Assembly (NCBI RefSeq): GCF_030295935.1
Contig: NZ_AP027362.1
Span: 434,001 to 498,000, forward strand
DNA length: 64,000 nucleotides
Source of the DNA: Thalassotalea piscium
Lineage (GTDB): Bacteria > Pseudomonadota > Gammaproteobacteria > Enterobacterales > Alteromonadaceae
Direction: 5' to 3'
Shown in pieces: positions 37,303 through 46,742 of this stretch (positions are counted from its first letter, which is position 1; every line of letters starts with the position of its first letter). The position numbers and the translations under genes are program-made. The notes under the pieces were generated by a model. It was not told where the DNA came from. It saw only the letters and a list, made by a program, of their open reading frames with translations, and made no database searches.

Positions 37303-39510
37303 TTACCAGCTTAACTCTAAGGGATCGATGTCCATTGACCATCTTACTTTGCTTGACCACTCATTATTATCTGCGCACTCAAGTAAAAGCGTTAATGCCT
37401 TGTGTAAATATGACCGTTTTTTCGCTTGAATTAATAAATGAAAGCGATATTTTCCCGCGCGTTTTTCCATAGCTGCAGGCATTGGGCCTGCGACTTCGCA
37501 ATGTGCAAAGTGTAACGAAGCAATTGAGCGAAGGAATTTTTCAGGGTACGAGGGAAAGTTAGCTTCAGCTCGAATCAGTGCTTGGTAGCCAAAAGGAGGA
37601 AGTCCAGCATATTGGCGCTCAAGCATTGCTTGTTTCGCAAAATGACGATAACCATTATGTACTAAATCTTGTAGCAATGGATGCTGTGGGTATTGTGTTT
37701 GTACTAATACTTTTCCTGGTTTGCTGGCTCGTCCTGCTCTGCCAGCAACTTGTATGAGCAACTGTGCCATATGTTCGGCTGCGCGAAAATCGTAACTGAA
37801 AAGCGCACCGTCAATATCAAGCATGACAACTAAAGTAACGTCTGGAAAATGATGCCCTTTAGCGAGCATTTGTGTTCCAACAAGAATTTGATGTTCTTTA
37901 TTCATCACTTGCTTGAGGATCTTTGCTAATTCACCTTTACGGCGAGTGCTGTCTCTGTCAATTCTTATTACCGAGTATTGTTCAAACTTTTGTTGTAAGT
38001 GTTGTTCAATTTGTTCAGTGCCTTGTCCTATAGGGGAAACTCTTACACTGCCACAGTCTGGGCATTGGGCTGGTAAACGTTTTTGCCCTGCACAATGGTG
38101 ACAAATTAATAGACCTTGCCCTTTATGAAACGTATACGGCTTATTGCAACGTAAACATTGAGCTAGCCAGTGGCATTCTTGGCAGTTAATGGCAGGGGCA
38201 AATCCACGTCTATTTAGAAATACTAGCACTTGCTCTTTACGAGATAAGGTTTGATTTATTTTTTCAATAACAGGCTTAGCTAAGCCAAATGTTAATGGTT
38301 GATTTGCAATATCAATTAAATGAATTTTCGATTTAATGCTATTGCCTGCGCGCTGAGTTAATTTATGGTGTTGATACTTTTTCTCTAACGCATTGTGTAG
38401 CGTTTCAAAGCTTGGGGTTGCTGTGCCTAATACAATGGGAATGTTTTGCTGGCGAGCTCTTAAAATAGCAATATCTCTTGCATGGTAGCGAAAGCTGTCT
38501 TGTTGTTTAAAAGAGCTGTCATGCTCTTCATCAATTATTATTAGACCAAGTCGTTGTAATGGAGAGAAGACTGCAGAGCGGGTACCAATGACAATGGCGG
38601 CACCGCCTTGATGAGCTTGTTGCCATGTAATCAATCGTTCGGTATCGTTAAGCCCTGAATGATGAAGAAAAATAGGGACATTAAAGCGCAATTCAAACCG
38701 AGATAACGTTTGAGGCGTTAACCCTATTTCGGGCACCAATACTAACACCTGTTGATTGTTAGCAATAGTGTGCTCCATTGCCTGTAAATACACTTCAGTT
38801 TTGCCGCTGCCTGTTACTCCATCTATTAAATGACAAGCAAAGCTGTCCATAGTGTTAGTAATGGCAGAAACAATAATTGCTTGCTCTGTTGATAATGAAA
38901 GTTTGTCTGCTTGGTTTAAGCCTTCATGCCAATTATAAATAGGGTTTACTACTTCTTCTTGCTTGATAAGGTGTTTTTGTTCAAGAGCAGTTAATTGCGC
39001 CTTACTGTAACCTAGGGTTCTAAGTTCGCTCCATGAAAGACCACTTTGTTTTAGTAGTAATTGATATAATTGATGTTGTTTGGGCGCTTTTTTGGCGATT
39101 TTAGCTAATTCATCTTCATTAGCATCGTTAGTGGTTAGCCATTGCATATTAGGTAATGTGTTTGGTGTCTCTATTTTTCTTAGTAGTGCAGGTAGCGCTT
39201 TTTGCACGACTTCGCCAATAGGGTGTTGGTAATAGTTGGCACAAAGGCTTAGTAAGGATAATAATGAGCTTGGTAGCTGTGTTTTATCATGATTAACCGA
39301 GATAATAGGTTTTATTTTATTAGCATTAATCTCGCCAGGTAATTGCTGGTTAGTGCTAATAACAATTGCAACAACGGTTCTATGAGAAAAAGGCACAATT
39401 ACTCGTTGTCCGATATTAATATCAGCTAAGGCTATGTTTTTAGGTAGTTTGTAGGTAAAAAGCTGGCGCATTGGAACAGGAATGGCCACTTGAATAAAAT
39501 GTTCCTGCAC
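37303..39510 (-). CDS. priA: Primosomal protein N', replication restart helicase PriA
   Basis: A 735-residue 3'-5' helicase that reloads the replisome at stalled forks. The N-terminal 3'-DNA-binding domain is about 1-105. Walker A is DGVTGSGKTEVY, and the DEAH-type box is IIIDEEHDSSFKQQ. A zinc module has paired cysteines (CQECHWLAQCLRC, CHHC, CPDC) at about 440-480. Start is GTG 39510 with GGA 8 bases upstream. Divergent from rpmE, the usual arrangement. Confidence 0.96.
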   Translation of the reverse strand: MQEHFIQVAIPVPMRQLFTYKLPKNIALADINIGQRVIVPFSHRTVVAIVISTNQQLPGEINANKIKPIISVNHDKTQLPSSLLSLLSLCANYYQHPIGEVVQKALPALLRKIETPNTLPNMQWLTTNDANEDELAKIAKKAPKQHQLYQLLLKQSGLSWSELRTLGYSKAQLTALEQKHLIKQEEVVNPIYNWHEGLNQADKLSLSTEQAIIVSAITNTMDSFACHLIDGVTGSGKTEVYLQAMEHTIANNQQVLVLVPEIGLTPQTLSRFELRFNVPIFLHHSGLNDTERLITWQQAHQGGAAIVIGTRSAVFSPLQRLGLIIIDEEHDSSFKQQDSFRYHARDIAILRARQQNIPIVLGTATPSFETLHNALEKKYQHHKLTQRAGNSIKSKIHLIDIANQPLTFGLAKPVIEKINQTLSRKEQVLVFLNRRGFAPAINCQECHWLAQCLRCNKPYTFHKGQGLLICHHCAGQKRLPAQCPDCGSVRVSPIGQGTEQIEQHLQQKFEQYSVIRIDRDSTRRKGELAKILKQVMNKEHQILVGTQMLAKGHHFPDVTLVVMLDIDGALFSYDFRAAEHMAQLLIQVAGRAGRASKPGKVLVQTQYPQHPLLQDLVHNGYRHFAKQAMLERQYAGLPPFGYQALIRAEANFPSYPEKFLRSIASLHFAHCEVAGPMPAAMEKRAGKYRFHLLIQAKKRSYLHKALTLLLECADNNEWSSKVRWSMDIDPLELSW

Positions 39511-39754
39511 TGACTTTTCCGTATAGTTTATTAATGTTGGTTTATTTTGACGGTAACTGGCGAGAAAACCAAGGTATCATCACATTTATTTTTGTTTAGC
39601 GCTGATAAATCGTTAATTGGTGAAAAAAGTATGATTATAGAAGATAGTTGCTTGCGATCTGCAAATTGATGATTTATTATGCGCCCCCATTAATTTAAAT
39701 TTGTATGGTGCTTGGCAAGACCAAGTGGCGATACAGCCTATACAGAGGTTTCCC

Positions 39755-39967
39755 ATGAAAGACGGTATTCATCCTAACTACGCAGAGTTCAAGGCAACTT
39801 GTTCTTGTGGAAATGTTATTACAACAGGTTCTACTCGCGGTAAAGATATTCACTTAGACGTATGTTCAGAATGTCACCCATTCTACACTGGTAAGCAAAA
39901 AGCTGCTGAAACTGGTGGTCGTGTTGATAAGTTCAACAAACGTTTTGGTGCACTTAGCAAGAAGTAA
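39755..39967 (+). CDS. rpmE: 50S ribosomal protein bL31 (zinc-binding type)
   Basis: A 70-residue protein, [12 protein letters not shown] at its start. Zinc ligands are CSC near residue 16 and CSEC near 37-40, so this is the C+ form that stores zinc; a C-minus paralogue (ykgM type) is not in the window. The frame is open upstream to a 39701 start, but ATG 39755, with AGAGG upstream, fits the family length. Confidence 0.97.
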   Translation: MKDGIHPNYAEFKATCSCGNVITTGSTRGKDIHLDVCSECHPFYTGKQKAAETGGRVDKFNKRFGALSKK

Positions 39968-40005
39968 TAATAAGCCTAATTTATTAGGTATTACTTTGCC
40001 AAGAC

Positions 40006-40031
40006 AAAAAGCGCCTTTATGGCGCTTTTTT
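40006..40031 (+). terminator. Terminator of rpmE
   Basis: AAAAAGCGCC-TTTAT-GGCGCTTTTTT hairpin with T-run 39 bp after the rpmE stop. Confidence 0.9.
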
Positions 40032-40125
40032 GTTGCTGTTTAATTATTTAATTTCCCTTCCATTTAAACCCTTTTTCACGATACAACATCTAACCATATA
40101 TTCACTAACTTTTAGGCGCTACTTT

Positions 40126-40683
40126 TTGGAAAGCAAAAAAGTAATACATGCAGAAACGCAATTTAGCCAAAACGATGAAGATAAATTGATTTCTGCTGTG
40201 CAACAAGGTGACCAACAAGCATTTCATCAACTATATTTACGCTATTACAAGCGTATGTATGCGCTTTGCTGGCGTATGTTGGCAGATAAAGACAGTGCTG
40301 AAGATGTTTGCCAAGAAATATTTGTACAGCTTTGGCAAAAAATTTATCTCTTTAAAGGCGAAAGTAAGTTCTCTACCTGGTTACACAGTGTTGCGACCAA
40401 TATTGTATTAGGGCACTTACGAAAACAAAAGAACTGGCTACAAAAAGTGTTTAGTATCGAAGATAAAGGTATTGAAGATACGACTGTTGAAATGGCAGAG
40501 CTACCTGAATTAGACAAGAAAATAATGCGCTTACCCGAGCGAGCAAGGCTTGTATTTGTATTGTTTGCAATTGAAGGTTATCGGCATGAAGAAATTGCAG
40601 GTATGTTGGGAATGGCCGTAGGATCGAGTAAGTCTCAATATCATAGAGCAAGAAGTTTACTCAGACAGTGGGTGGAGTTATGA
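40126..40683 (+). CDS. ECF-type RNA polymerase sigma factor
   Basis: About 185 residues. Sigma region 2 is about 20-90 (AFHQLYLRYYKRMYALCWRMLADKDSAEDVCQEIFVQLWQ in form) and region 4 about 125-180 (LPERARLVFVLFAIEGYRHEEIAGMLGM, then SKSQYHRARSLLR). The frame is open back to a TTG at 40030, but that lies in the rpmE terminator T-run. The only start with some ribosome site is TTG 40126, after TAGGCG; TTG 40186 is an alternative. The stop overlaps the next ATG (ATGA). First gene of a three-gene unit. Confidence 0.88.
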   Translation: MESKKVIHAETQFSQNDEDKLISAVQQGDQQAFHQLYLRYYKRMYALCWRMLADKDSAEDVCQEIFVQLWQKIYLFKGESKFSTWLHSVATNIVLGHLRKQKNWLQKVFSIEDKGIEDTTVEMAELPELDKKIMRLPERARLVFVLFAIEGYRHEEIAGMLGMAVGSSKSQYHRARSLLRQWVEL

Positions 40684-41189
40684 GCAAAGTTAATATTTCT
40701 GAACAAGCGTTAGATCAACAAGTTGCACAATTACCTTTAGAAGTATTGCCACAACGAGATTTGTGGACTGGAGTGGAAAGAGCGATAACTCGGTATGAAC
40801 AAAAAGCAACGTTAAACACATCCAATCATAAGATAATCCCCTTGGCTTGGGCTGCGTCGTTTTTAGTTGTAGTGTTGCTCACTTGGGGTGTTGTTTCTCC
40901 GCCTAAAGAGCATATTAGTAGCCCACTCACTTTGGCTTCTATAATGGAGAGTAACTTTGAGCAGAATAAAATGTTAATTTTAACTAGTTACGATCAAGCG
41001 CAAAATAAAGTGTTGCCTATAGCAATGCAGAAGCAATTTAATGAGTTATCAAGTGCTAGAGCCGCAATTAATAGAGCACTGGAGCAAGATCCAACCAATA
41101 ATGATTTATTGAATTTGTTAAAATGGACGCATCGGCAAGAGTTAGCGTTAATGCAACAAGTTTATAGTCCACAATGGCAAACCATATAA
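40680..41189 (+). CDS. Putative membrane anti-sigma factor
   Basis: A 169-residue protein. An N-terminal cytoplasmic region (1-52) would bind the sigma factor; one membrane helix is about 53-75 (IIPLAWAASFLVVVLLTWGVV) and a helical periplasmic part about 80-169 (NEPTN-type TPR-like SARAAINRALEQDPTNNDLL). It lacks the HxxxCxxC zinc motif of ZAS anti-sigma factors. Overlap with the sigma gene (ATGA) and membrane topology support the assignment. ATG 40680 has GGAG upstream. Confidence 0.65.
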   Translation: MSKVNISEQALDQQVAQLPLEVLPQRDLWTGVERAITRYEQKATLNTSNHKIIPLAWAASFLVVVLLTWGVVSPPKEHISSPLTLASIMESNFEQNKMLILTSYDQAQNKVLPIAMQKQFNELSSARAAINRALEQDPTNNDLLNLLKWTHRQELALMQQVYSPQWQTI

Positions 41190-41204
41190 TAAACAGAGGT
41201 ATTT

Positions 41205-42158
41205 ATGCGTAGTTTAATTCAATTAATTTTATTGTCAGTAGTTTTAGTGTCTAGCATGGCATATGCAGGAGAAAAAGTGAGTGAAACTCTGCCATTAAAT
41301 GATGCTAGCAAAGTAATTATTGAGAATCAGCGAGGGCAGGTCAATGTGATTGGTAGTAACGATAACTTTGTTTCGGTTGAGGGTGAGCTTGATGACGATG
41401 CACAAGCATTTATTTTTGAGCAGTCAGGAGCAACAATTACAATAAAGGTACAAATGCCTAATAGTAAACGGAATTGGGGCAATAATGACAAGAGAGGCTC
41501 TATTTTAACTATAACGATTCCTCGTCAGGTAAGGGTTGGGTTTAATGGCGTTTCTTCAGATATTGAAATATCTGATTTTATCCAAGGAGTTGACATTAAA
41601 ACGGTTAGTGGTGAAGTTTCAGCAAAACACTTACAAAAAAACATTGATATTAATACGATCAGCGGAGATATTGAGAGCGAGTTACTCTCTGGCAAAGTAC
41701 AGTTGTCAACCGTTAGTGGTGACCTTGATGATGAAAAGTCCTCGGGGCGTTTGTTAATAAAGTCTGTTAGCGGCAGTATAAAAACAACAACAAATGCAAA
41801 AGAAGTTTCTGCTGAAACCGTTAGCGGGGATATTAAACTAAACTTAGCCTCTATTGATGAACTATCTGTTAGTAGTGTAAGTGGAGACAGTGATGTTTCA
41901 CTTTTACTTAATCCACAAGCTACCGTTAAGCTTTCAAGTGTAAGTGGTGAGTTTACGCTTAAATTTGCTGAGCGCACACAAGCTAATTTTGCCTTAAAAA
42001 CGAATGCAGGTGGCTCAATAAAAAATAAAATAACTAAGGATAAGGCCCATCGTAGTAAGTTTGGACCTAATGAAAAATTGAGCTTTACCACTGGCGATGG
42101 TAATGGCTCAGTAAAAGTTACAACTGTGAGTGGCGATATTATTCTTTTAGCAAACTAG
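41205..42158 (+). CDS. DUF4097 family beta-repeat exported protein
   Basis: A 317-residue protein with a signal peptide (MRSLIQLILLSVVLVSSMAYA). The mature part is built of repeated beta strands with a recurring (T/S)-V-S-G-(D/E/S) motif (TVSGEV, TISGDI, TVSGDL, SVSGSI, TVSGDI, SVSGDS, SVSGEF, TVSGDI), as in DUF4097 predicted beta-solenoids. The function is unknown. It follows the anti-sigma gene by 15 bp, so it is probably in the same operon and may be its target or sensor. Confidence 0.8.
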   Translation: MRSLIQLILLSVVLVSSMAYAGEKVSETLPLNDASKVIIENQRGQVNVIGSNDNFVSVEGELDDDAQAFIFEQSGATITIKVQMPNSKRNWGNNDKRGSILTITIPRQVRVGFNGVSSDIEISDFIQGVDIKTVSGEVSAKHLQKNIDINTISGDIESELLSGKVQLSTVSGDLDDEKSSGRLLIKSVSGSIKTTTNAKEVSAETVSGDIKLNLASIDELSVSSVSGDSDVSLLLNPQATVKLSSVSGEFTLKFAERTQANFALKTNAGGSIKNKITKDKAHRSKFGPNEKLSFTTGDGNGSVKVTTVSGDIILLAN

Positions 42159-42314
42159 CTTAATTGCACCAGCAACCCATGGGTAGGTGTGTTGCTGGTT
42201 AATTGTGTAAATATCACGTAATTTCTTTCTCCTTGAGGCAAATTTCTGCTACATTAGTCGTCCTTAAACTCGGTGTAAATTGAGCCCAATTTCTAACGCT
42301 ATGCAGGTGTATAA

Positions 42315-43733
42315 ATGGCGGATCGTAAGCCAGCGAATTTCTCAAAAAATAAAAAGTTCTCACGTGATCAACAACTCGATGACTTAAAAGTTCCACCTCA
42401 CTCTTTAGAGGCCGAGCAATCGGTACTTGGTGGCCTATTATTAGATAATGAAACATGGGATCGCGTTAGTGAAAAGGTTGTAGCGCAAGACTTCTACTCG
42501 CGCTCACATCGTATTGTCTATGAAACTATTGGTGCGTTAATTGAGCTAGGTGGTCCGGTTGACTTAATCACGCTCTCTGAAGCGTTGGATAACGATCAAA
42601 AGCTTGATGATGCAGGCGGGTTTGTTTATCTCGCTGAGATGATGAAAAACACACCAAGTGCAGCAAATATTACAGCTTATGCAGAAATTGTAAGAGAGCG
42701 TGCAGTAACCCGTGAAATGATCAGTGTTGCAAATGAAATAGCTGAAGCCGGTTACGATACCCAAGGGAGAACAAGTGCAGATTTACTTGATTTTGCCGAA
42801 ACAAAGGTTTTTCAAATTGCAGAGCAAAGAGCAAATAAATCTGAAGGTCCTGAAAATATTCATTCGGTCTTAGAAAAAACCGTAGACCGGATAGAAAAAC
42901 TGTATCAACAGCCTCATGATGGTGTTACCGGTGTTTCGACTGGTTTTACAGATCTTGATAAAATGACTGCTGGCTTGCAACCTTCAGATCTGATTATTGT
43001 TGCAGCGCGTCCATCAATGGGTAAAACCACCTTTGCAATGAACTTGGCTGAACATGCCGCGATGACTGAAGATAAACCTGCTTTAATTTTTAGTTTAGAA
43101 ATGCCTTCTGAGCAAATTATGATGAGGATGTTGGCATCACTTGGCCGTATTGACCAAACAAAAATTAGAACAGGTCAATTAGGTGATGAAGATTGGGCAA
43201 GGTTGTCATCAACCATGGGGTTATTAATAGAAAAAGGCAAAATGTACATAGATGATGCTGCTGGTTTAACACCAACGGAAGTTCGCTCTAGAGCACGACG
43301 AATTGCTCGTGATCATGGCGGTATTAGCTTGATTATGATCGATTATTTGCAATTAATGCGAGCGCCACAGTTTTCAGATAATCGTACGCTGGAAATCGCT
43401 GAAATATCACGATCTTTAAAAGCCTTAGCGAAAGAATTAGAAGTTCCGGTTGTTGCATTATCTCAGCTTAACCGTGGCTTAGAGCAACGCTCTGACAAAC
43501 GGCCGATAAACTCTGACTTACGTGAGTCTGGTTCAATTGAGCAAGATGCAGATTTAATCATGTTTATTTATCGTGACGAAGTTTACCACGATGACTCCGA
43601 ATACAAAGGGATGGCAGAAATTATTATTGGTAAGCAACGTAATGGCCCTATAGGACGAGTTGCGCTGACATTCCAAGGGCAATATTCTCGCTTTGATAAT
43701 TATGCTGGATCGCACGTTCTAGATGAAGATTAA
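42315..43733 (+). CDS. dnaB: Replicative DNA helicase DnaB
   Basis: A 472-residue hexameric 5'-3' helicase of the replication fork. The N-terminal collar domain starts VPPHSLEAEQSVLGGLLLDNETWDRV. The RecA-like ATPase domain has Walker A ARPSMGKTTFAMN and Walker B LIMIDYLQLM, then the DnaB loop SDLRESGSIEQDAD. Length matches E. coli (471). Followed 8 bp later by alr, the usual dnaB-alr pair; rplI and other partners are not upstream here. Confidence 0.98.
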   Translation: MADRKPANFSKNKKFSRDQQLDDLKVPPHSLEAEQSVLGGLLLDNETWDRVSEKVVAQDFYSRSHRIVYETIGALIELGGPVDLITLSEALDNDQKLDDAGGFVYLAEMMKNTPSAANITAYAEIVRERAVTREMISVANEIAEAGYDTQGRTSADLLDFAETKVFQIAEQRANKSEGPENIHSVLEKTVDRIEKLYQQPHDGVTGVSTGFTDLDKMTAGLQPSDLIIVAARPSMGKTTFAMNLAEHAAMTEDKPALIFSLEMPSEQIMMRMLASLGRIDQTKIRTGQLGDEDWARLSSTMGLLIEKGKMYIDDAAGLTPTEVRSRARRIARDHGGISLIMIDYLQLMRAPQFSDNRTLEIAEISRSLKALAKELEVPVVALSQLNRGLEQRSDKRPINSDLRESGSIEQDADLIMFIYRDEVYHDDSEYKGMAEIIIGKQRNGPIGRVALTFQGQYSRFDNYAGSHVLDED

Positions 43734-43741
43734 TTATTTAA

Positions 43742-44821
43742 ATGACCATCAGAACAGCAACCGCAACGATAAACCTTAGTGCCTTAGTTGATAACTTTAC
43801 AGCGATAAAACTACTTGCGCCAAAAAGTAAAGTATTGGCAGTTTTAAAGGCTAATGCATACGGACATGGGCTAGCGCTTATTGCAGAAGCTTTGTCGCAA
43901 ATAACAGATGCTTTTGGTGTAGCCCGCATTGATGAAGCATTAGCACTAAGAGCAAGTGGAATAACAAAACCTATTGTATTATTGGAAGGCTTTTTTGAAG
44001 CTCAAGACTTAGCGGTATTAGCCGATAATAACTTGCAAACTATTGTTCATAATGAACAACAACTTAATGAAATTTGTAACGCCTCATTAATACAGCCATT
44101 AAAAGTATGGCTAAAAATTGATACAGGCATGCATCGATTAGGCATAGATAAACAAGAATTTCCCCGGTATTACCAGCAGCTTTCACAAAGTAGTAATGTA
44201 CAACAACCTATTATATTAATGAGCCATTTAGGCGGCGCTGATGATAAAAGTAGTTCTGCTACAGATCGCCAACTGTCTTTATTTGAAAGTATTACAGCGG
44301 GTAAAGCTAACGAATTGAGTTTGGCAAATTCGGCCGCTATTTGTAACTGGCCAAAAACGCACTTTCAATGGGTTCGGCCTGGGTTATTATTGTATGGTGT
44401 TTCACCGATAAATGACCTACTGTCGAATATTAATATTACGCCTGTCATGACTTTACAATCAAGCTTAATTGCAATTAGAACACTTGCAGCAGGTGAGACA
44501 GTGGGTTATGGCGGTGCTTGGAAAAGCAAAGGTAAAACTAAAATTGGTATTATTGCCATTGGTTATGGCGATGGCTACCCAAGACATGCTAAAAATGGGA
44601 CGCCTGTGTTAGTTAATGGACGGCGAGTTCCTTTGATTGGCCGTGTTTCTATGGATATGATCACCGTTGATTTAGGGGTTAACTCTACAGATACGATCGG
44701 TGATATTGCCACGTTGTGGGGAGAGGGACTTGCAGTTGAAGAAGTTGCTAGTTGCGCAACCACTATTCCTTATGAATTGTTATGTAATATTTCTAGACGC
44801 GTAAAAATGACAATTAAATAA
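43742..44821 (+). CDS. alr: Alanine racemase
   Basis: A 359-residue PLP enzyme making D-alanine for peptidoglycan. The Schiff-base lysine is Lys36 in VLKANAYGHG. The second catalytic base is the Tyr in ETVGYGGAWKS (about residue 255). HLGGADDKSS and VRPGLLLYGVSP are conserved blocks. Normal length. Cotranscribed with dnaB (8-bp gap). Confidence 0.97.
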   Translation: MTIRTATATINLSALVDNFTAIKLLAPKSKVLAVLKANAYGHGLALIAEALSQITDAFGVARIDEALALRASGITKPIVLLEGFFEAQDLAVLADNNLQTIVHNEQQLNEICNASLIQPLKVWLKIDTGMHRLGIDKQEFPRYYQQLSQSSNVQQPIILMSHLGGADDKSSSATDRQLSLFESITAGKANELSLANSAAICNWPKTHFQWVRPGLLLYGVSPINDLLSNINITPVMTLQSSLIAIRTLAAGETVGYGGAWKSKGKTKIGIIAIGYGDGYPRHAKNGTPVLVNGRRVPLIGRVSMDMITVDLGVNSTDTIGDIATLWGEGLAVEEVASCATTIPYELLCNISRRVKMTIK

Positions 44822-44830
44822 GTTAAAGTA

Positions 44831-44848
44831 GGGCATCTTTCGATGCCC
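44831..44848. terminator. Short hairpin between convergent genes
   Basis: GGGCATC-TTTC-GATGCCC lies between the alr stop and the PEP-CTERM gene stop. The stem is strong, but there is only a weak T-tail on either strand, so terminator activity is uncertain. Confidence 0.5.
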
Positions 44849-45573
44849 AGCACTACTATGCTTTTCTAGCCCTTAAACCTAATAAGCCCAAAGCTAAAAG
44901 AACCAGACTTGTAGGTTCTGGTACTTGAGTTGTATTACCTACAAGTACATTTATCTCTGTTTTAGCTAATTCTTGTCCACCAGAGCCAAATGCAGATAAC
45001 GCAAAAGTGTATGTGCCGTTCATATTTGGATCAAAGTTGGGTAAGAACCAATGAGGTTTCCATGAGTTTTGAGCAACTGAATTCGATAATAAACCGTTTG
45101 TATAAGTTGAATTAGCATTGGCAAGGTTACAGTCGGTTGCGGTGCCGCCGCCATTACCTGTAGAACTATTACCTAAAGCATGATCAGCACAACTTACGTT
45201 TATTTGATCATAACCGAAAGTTCCGTTTGGACCGATCATGTTAAGAAAAAAAGTATAATCGGCTAGCATTAATGGACCGGTATTTATAGACCATTCAAAG
45301 CTCCATTCTGCAGTATTAGCATTGACAGTTTGACCAGCATTGAAGCTATATGAACCATCACCATTACTGTTATAAGTGTTTTGAGGTGCGAAACCATTAG
45401 CAGGGTCGTGGCGTAACTTAGCACGTAGTCCTAATTCAATATTTTCAAGGATACCTTGCCCGTCTGTTAAGGTGTATTGATCTATGGTGAAAGAGCCATT
45501 GCTAACACCATGACGTGGTTTAATGGATTCGACTACCCCAGTTAAGAGATAATAAACTTAACTGGAGATCAAC

Positions 45574-45867
45574 ATGACAAAACGTAAAAAGTATTCTAAA
45601 GAATTTAAACTCGATGCTATCGCATTAGTTATTGAACAAAACTATAGTCAGGCGGAAGCTTCGAGAAATTTGGGCATTAATCCCAACATGCTTGGCCGGT
45701 GGATCAAGGAAGCTGAAAATGATGATGGTCAGGCTTTCAGAGGAAACGGTAAATTAACACCTGAGCAAGAAGAAATTCGTCAGTTAAAAGCACAAGTAAA
45801 ACGCCTCGAAATGGAGCGAGAAGTGTTAAAAAAAGCGACGGTCTTCTTTGCCAAAGAAACGAAGTAA
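45574..45867 (+). CDS. IS3 transposase OrfA
   Basis: A 97-residue DNA-binding protein of the IS3 element. Helix-turn-helix region is about 5-55 (FKLDAIALVIEQNYSQAEASRNLGINPNMLGRWIK); a leucine-zipper-like C-terminal helix follows (EIRQLKAQVKRLEMEREVL). A slippery A7G run at 45828-45835 near the end allows -1 shift into orfB to make the OrfAB transposase. Confidence 0.93.
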   Translation: MTKRKKYSKEFKLDAIALVIEQNYSQAEASRNLGINPNMLGRWIKEAENDDGQAFRGNGKLTPEQEEIRQLKAQVKRLEMEREVLKKATVFFAKETK

Positions 45868-45905
45868 AATATTCGTTTATCGCCCTACATAAGAAGATCT
45901 GGCCA

Positions 45906-46742
45906 GTGGTGCTCATGTGCCACGTACTGGGTGTTAAAAGCAATAATTATTATAGTTATCAAAAACGTAACCTCGACAAACAGGAAGATCCGACGCATGA
46001 AGAAATGCTTGATTGGGTCAAAGATATAGCAAAGTTCAGCGATAATACTTATGGCGAACGTCGTATTCAAAAAGTGCTTAATGCGCTTAGCTATCCTGTA
46101 AGTCGACAAAAAACAGCGAAGCTTATGAAAGAAGCGGGCGTGTGGGTTCGCTATAAAAAGAAATACAAAGTAACAACGAATAGTGATCATAATAAGCCCG
46201 TTTACGACAATGAGCTTCAACAAGATTTTACCGTAGCAGCACCGAACCAAGTTTGGGTGCAAGACATCAGCTATATTTGGACATCTGAAGGCTGGTTATA
46301 TTTAGCGGTTGTCATTGATTTATACTCTCGTAAAGTCGTGGGCTGGAGTATGGGGTCGAGAATGAAGGCTCAGCTGGTTTGTGATGCATTGACCATGGCC
46401 ATTTGGCAACGTCAGCCGAAGGCTGGGTTAATCGTGCATTCAGATCAAGGCGTTCAATATGCAAGCCACCAATATCGGCGGTTATTAAAGGACCATAGCT
46501 TTATTGGCAGTATGAGCAAAAAGGGGTGCTGTTGGGATAATGCTGTTGCTGAAAGCTTCTTTGGCAGTTTGAAGCAAGAGCGAGTTCATTGGCGTAACTA
46601 TGAAACACGCTATGGTGCACAGCAAGATGTCTTGAATTACATAACGATGTGGTACAACAGTCGTCGTTTGCATTCTTACCTGGGTTACCAAAGTCCGAGT
46701 GATTTTGAACGGGCGACAGAAGACTTAGAAATGGTTGCTTAA
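45906..46742 (+). CDS. IS3 transposase OrfB (DDE integrase core)
   Basis: A 278-residue DDE transposase. HTH_21 region is at the N-terminus (YGERRIQKVLNAL). The rve core has the first Asp in WVQDISYIW, the second in IVHSDQGVQYAS and the Glu in NAVAESFFGSLKQE, all intact. The frame is open upstream from the A7G slip site (45828), so functional OrfAB is made by frameshift; the listed start ATG 45906 is only nominal. Confidence 0.93.
   Translation: MVLMCHVLGVKSNNYYSYQKRNLDKQEDPTHEEMLDWVKDIAKFSDNTYGERRIQKVLNALSYPVSRQKTAKLMKEAGVWVRYKKKYKVTTNSDHNKPVYDNELQQDFTVAAPNQVWVQDISYIWTSEGWLYLAVVIDLYSRKVVGWSMGSRMKAQLVCDALTMAIWQRQPKAGLIVHSDQGVQYASHQYRRLLKDHSFIGSMSKKGCCWDNAVAESFFGSLKQERVHWRNYETRYGAQQDVLNYITMWYNSRRLHSYLGYQSPSDFERATEDLEMVA

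Noticed and set aside
39701-39754. N-terminal extension of bL31
   Set aside because: It would add 18 residues not found in the family; ATG 39755 has a good ribosome site.
40030-40125. Longer N-terminus of the sigma factor from TTG 40030
   Set aside because: This start lies in the T-run of the rpmE terminator, and the added residues are not sigma-like.
41525-42091. 188-codon ORF opposite the DUF4097 gene
   Set aside because: It is a shadow of the repeated VSG coding pattern; it has no ribosome site and no family.
45885-46262. 125-codon ORF antisense to IS3 orfB
   Set aside because: An opposite-strand shadow of the transposase gene.
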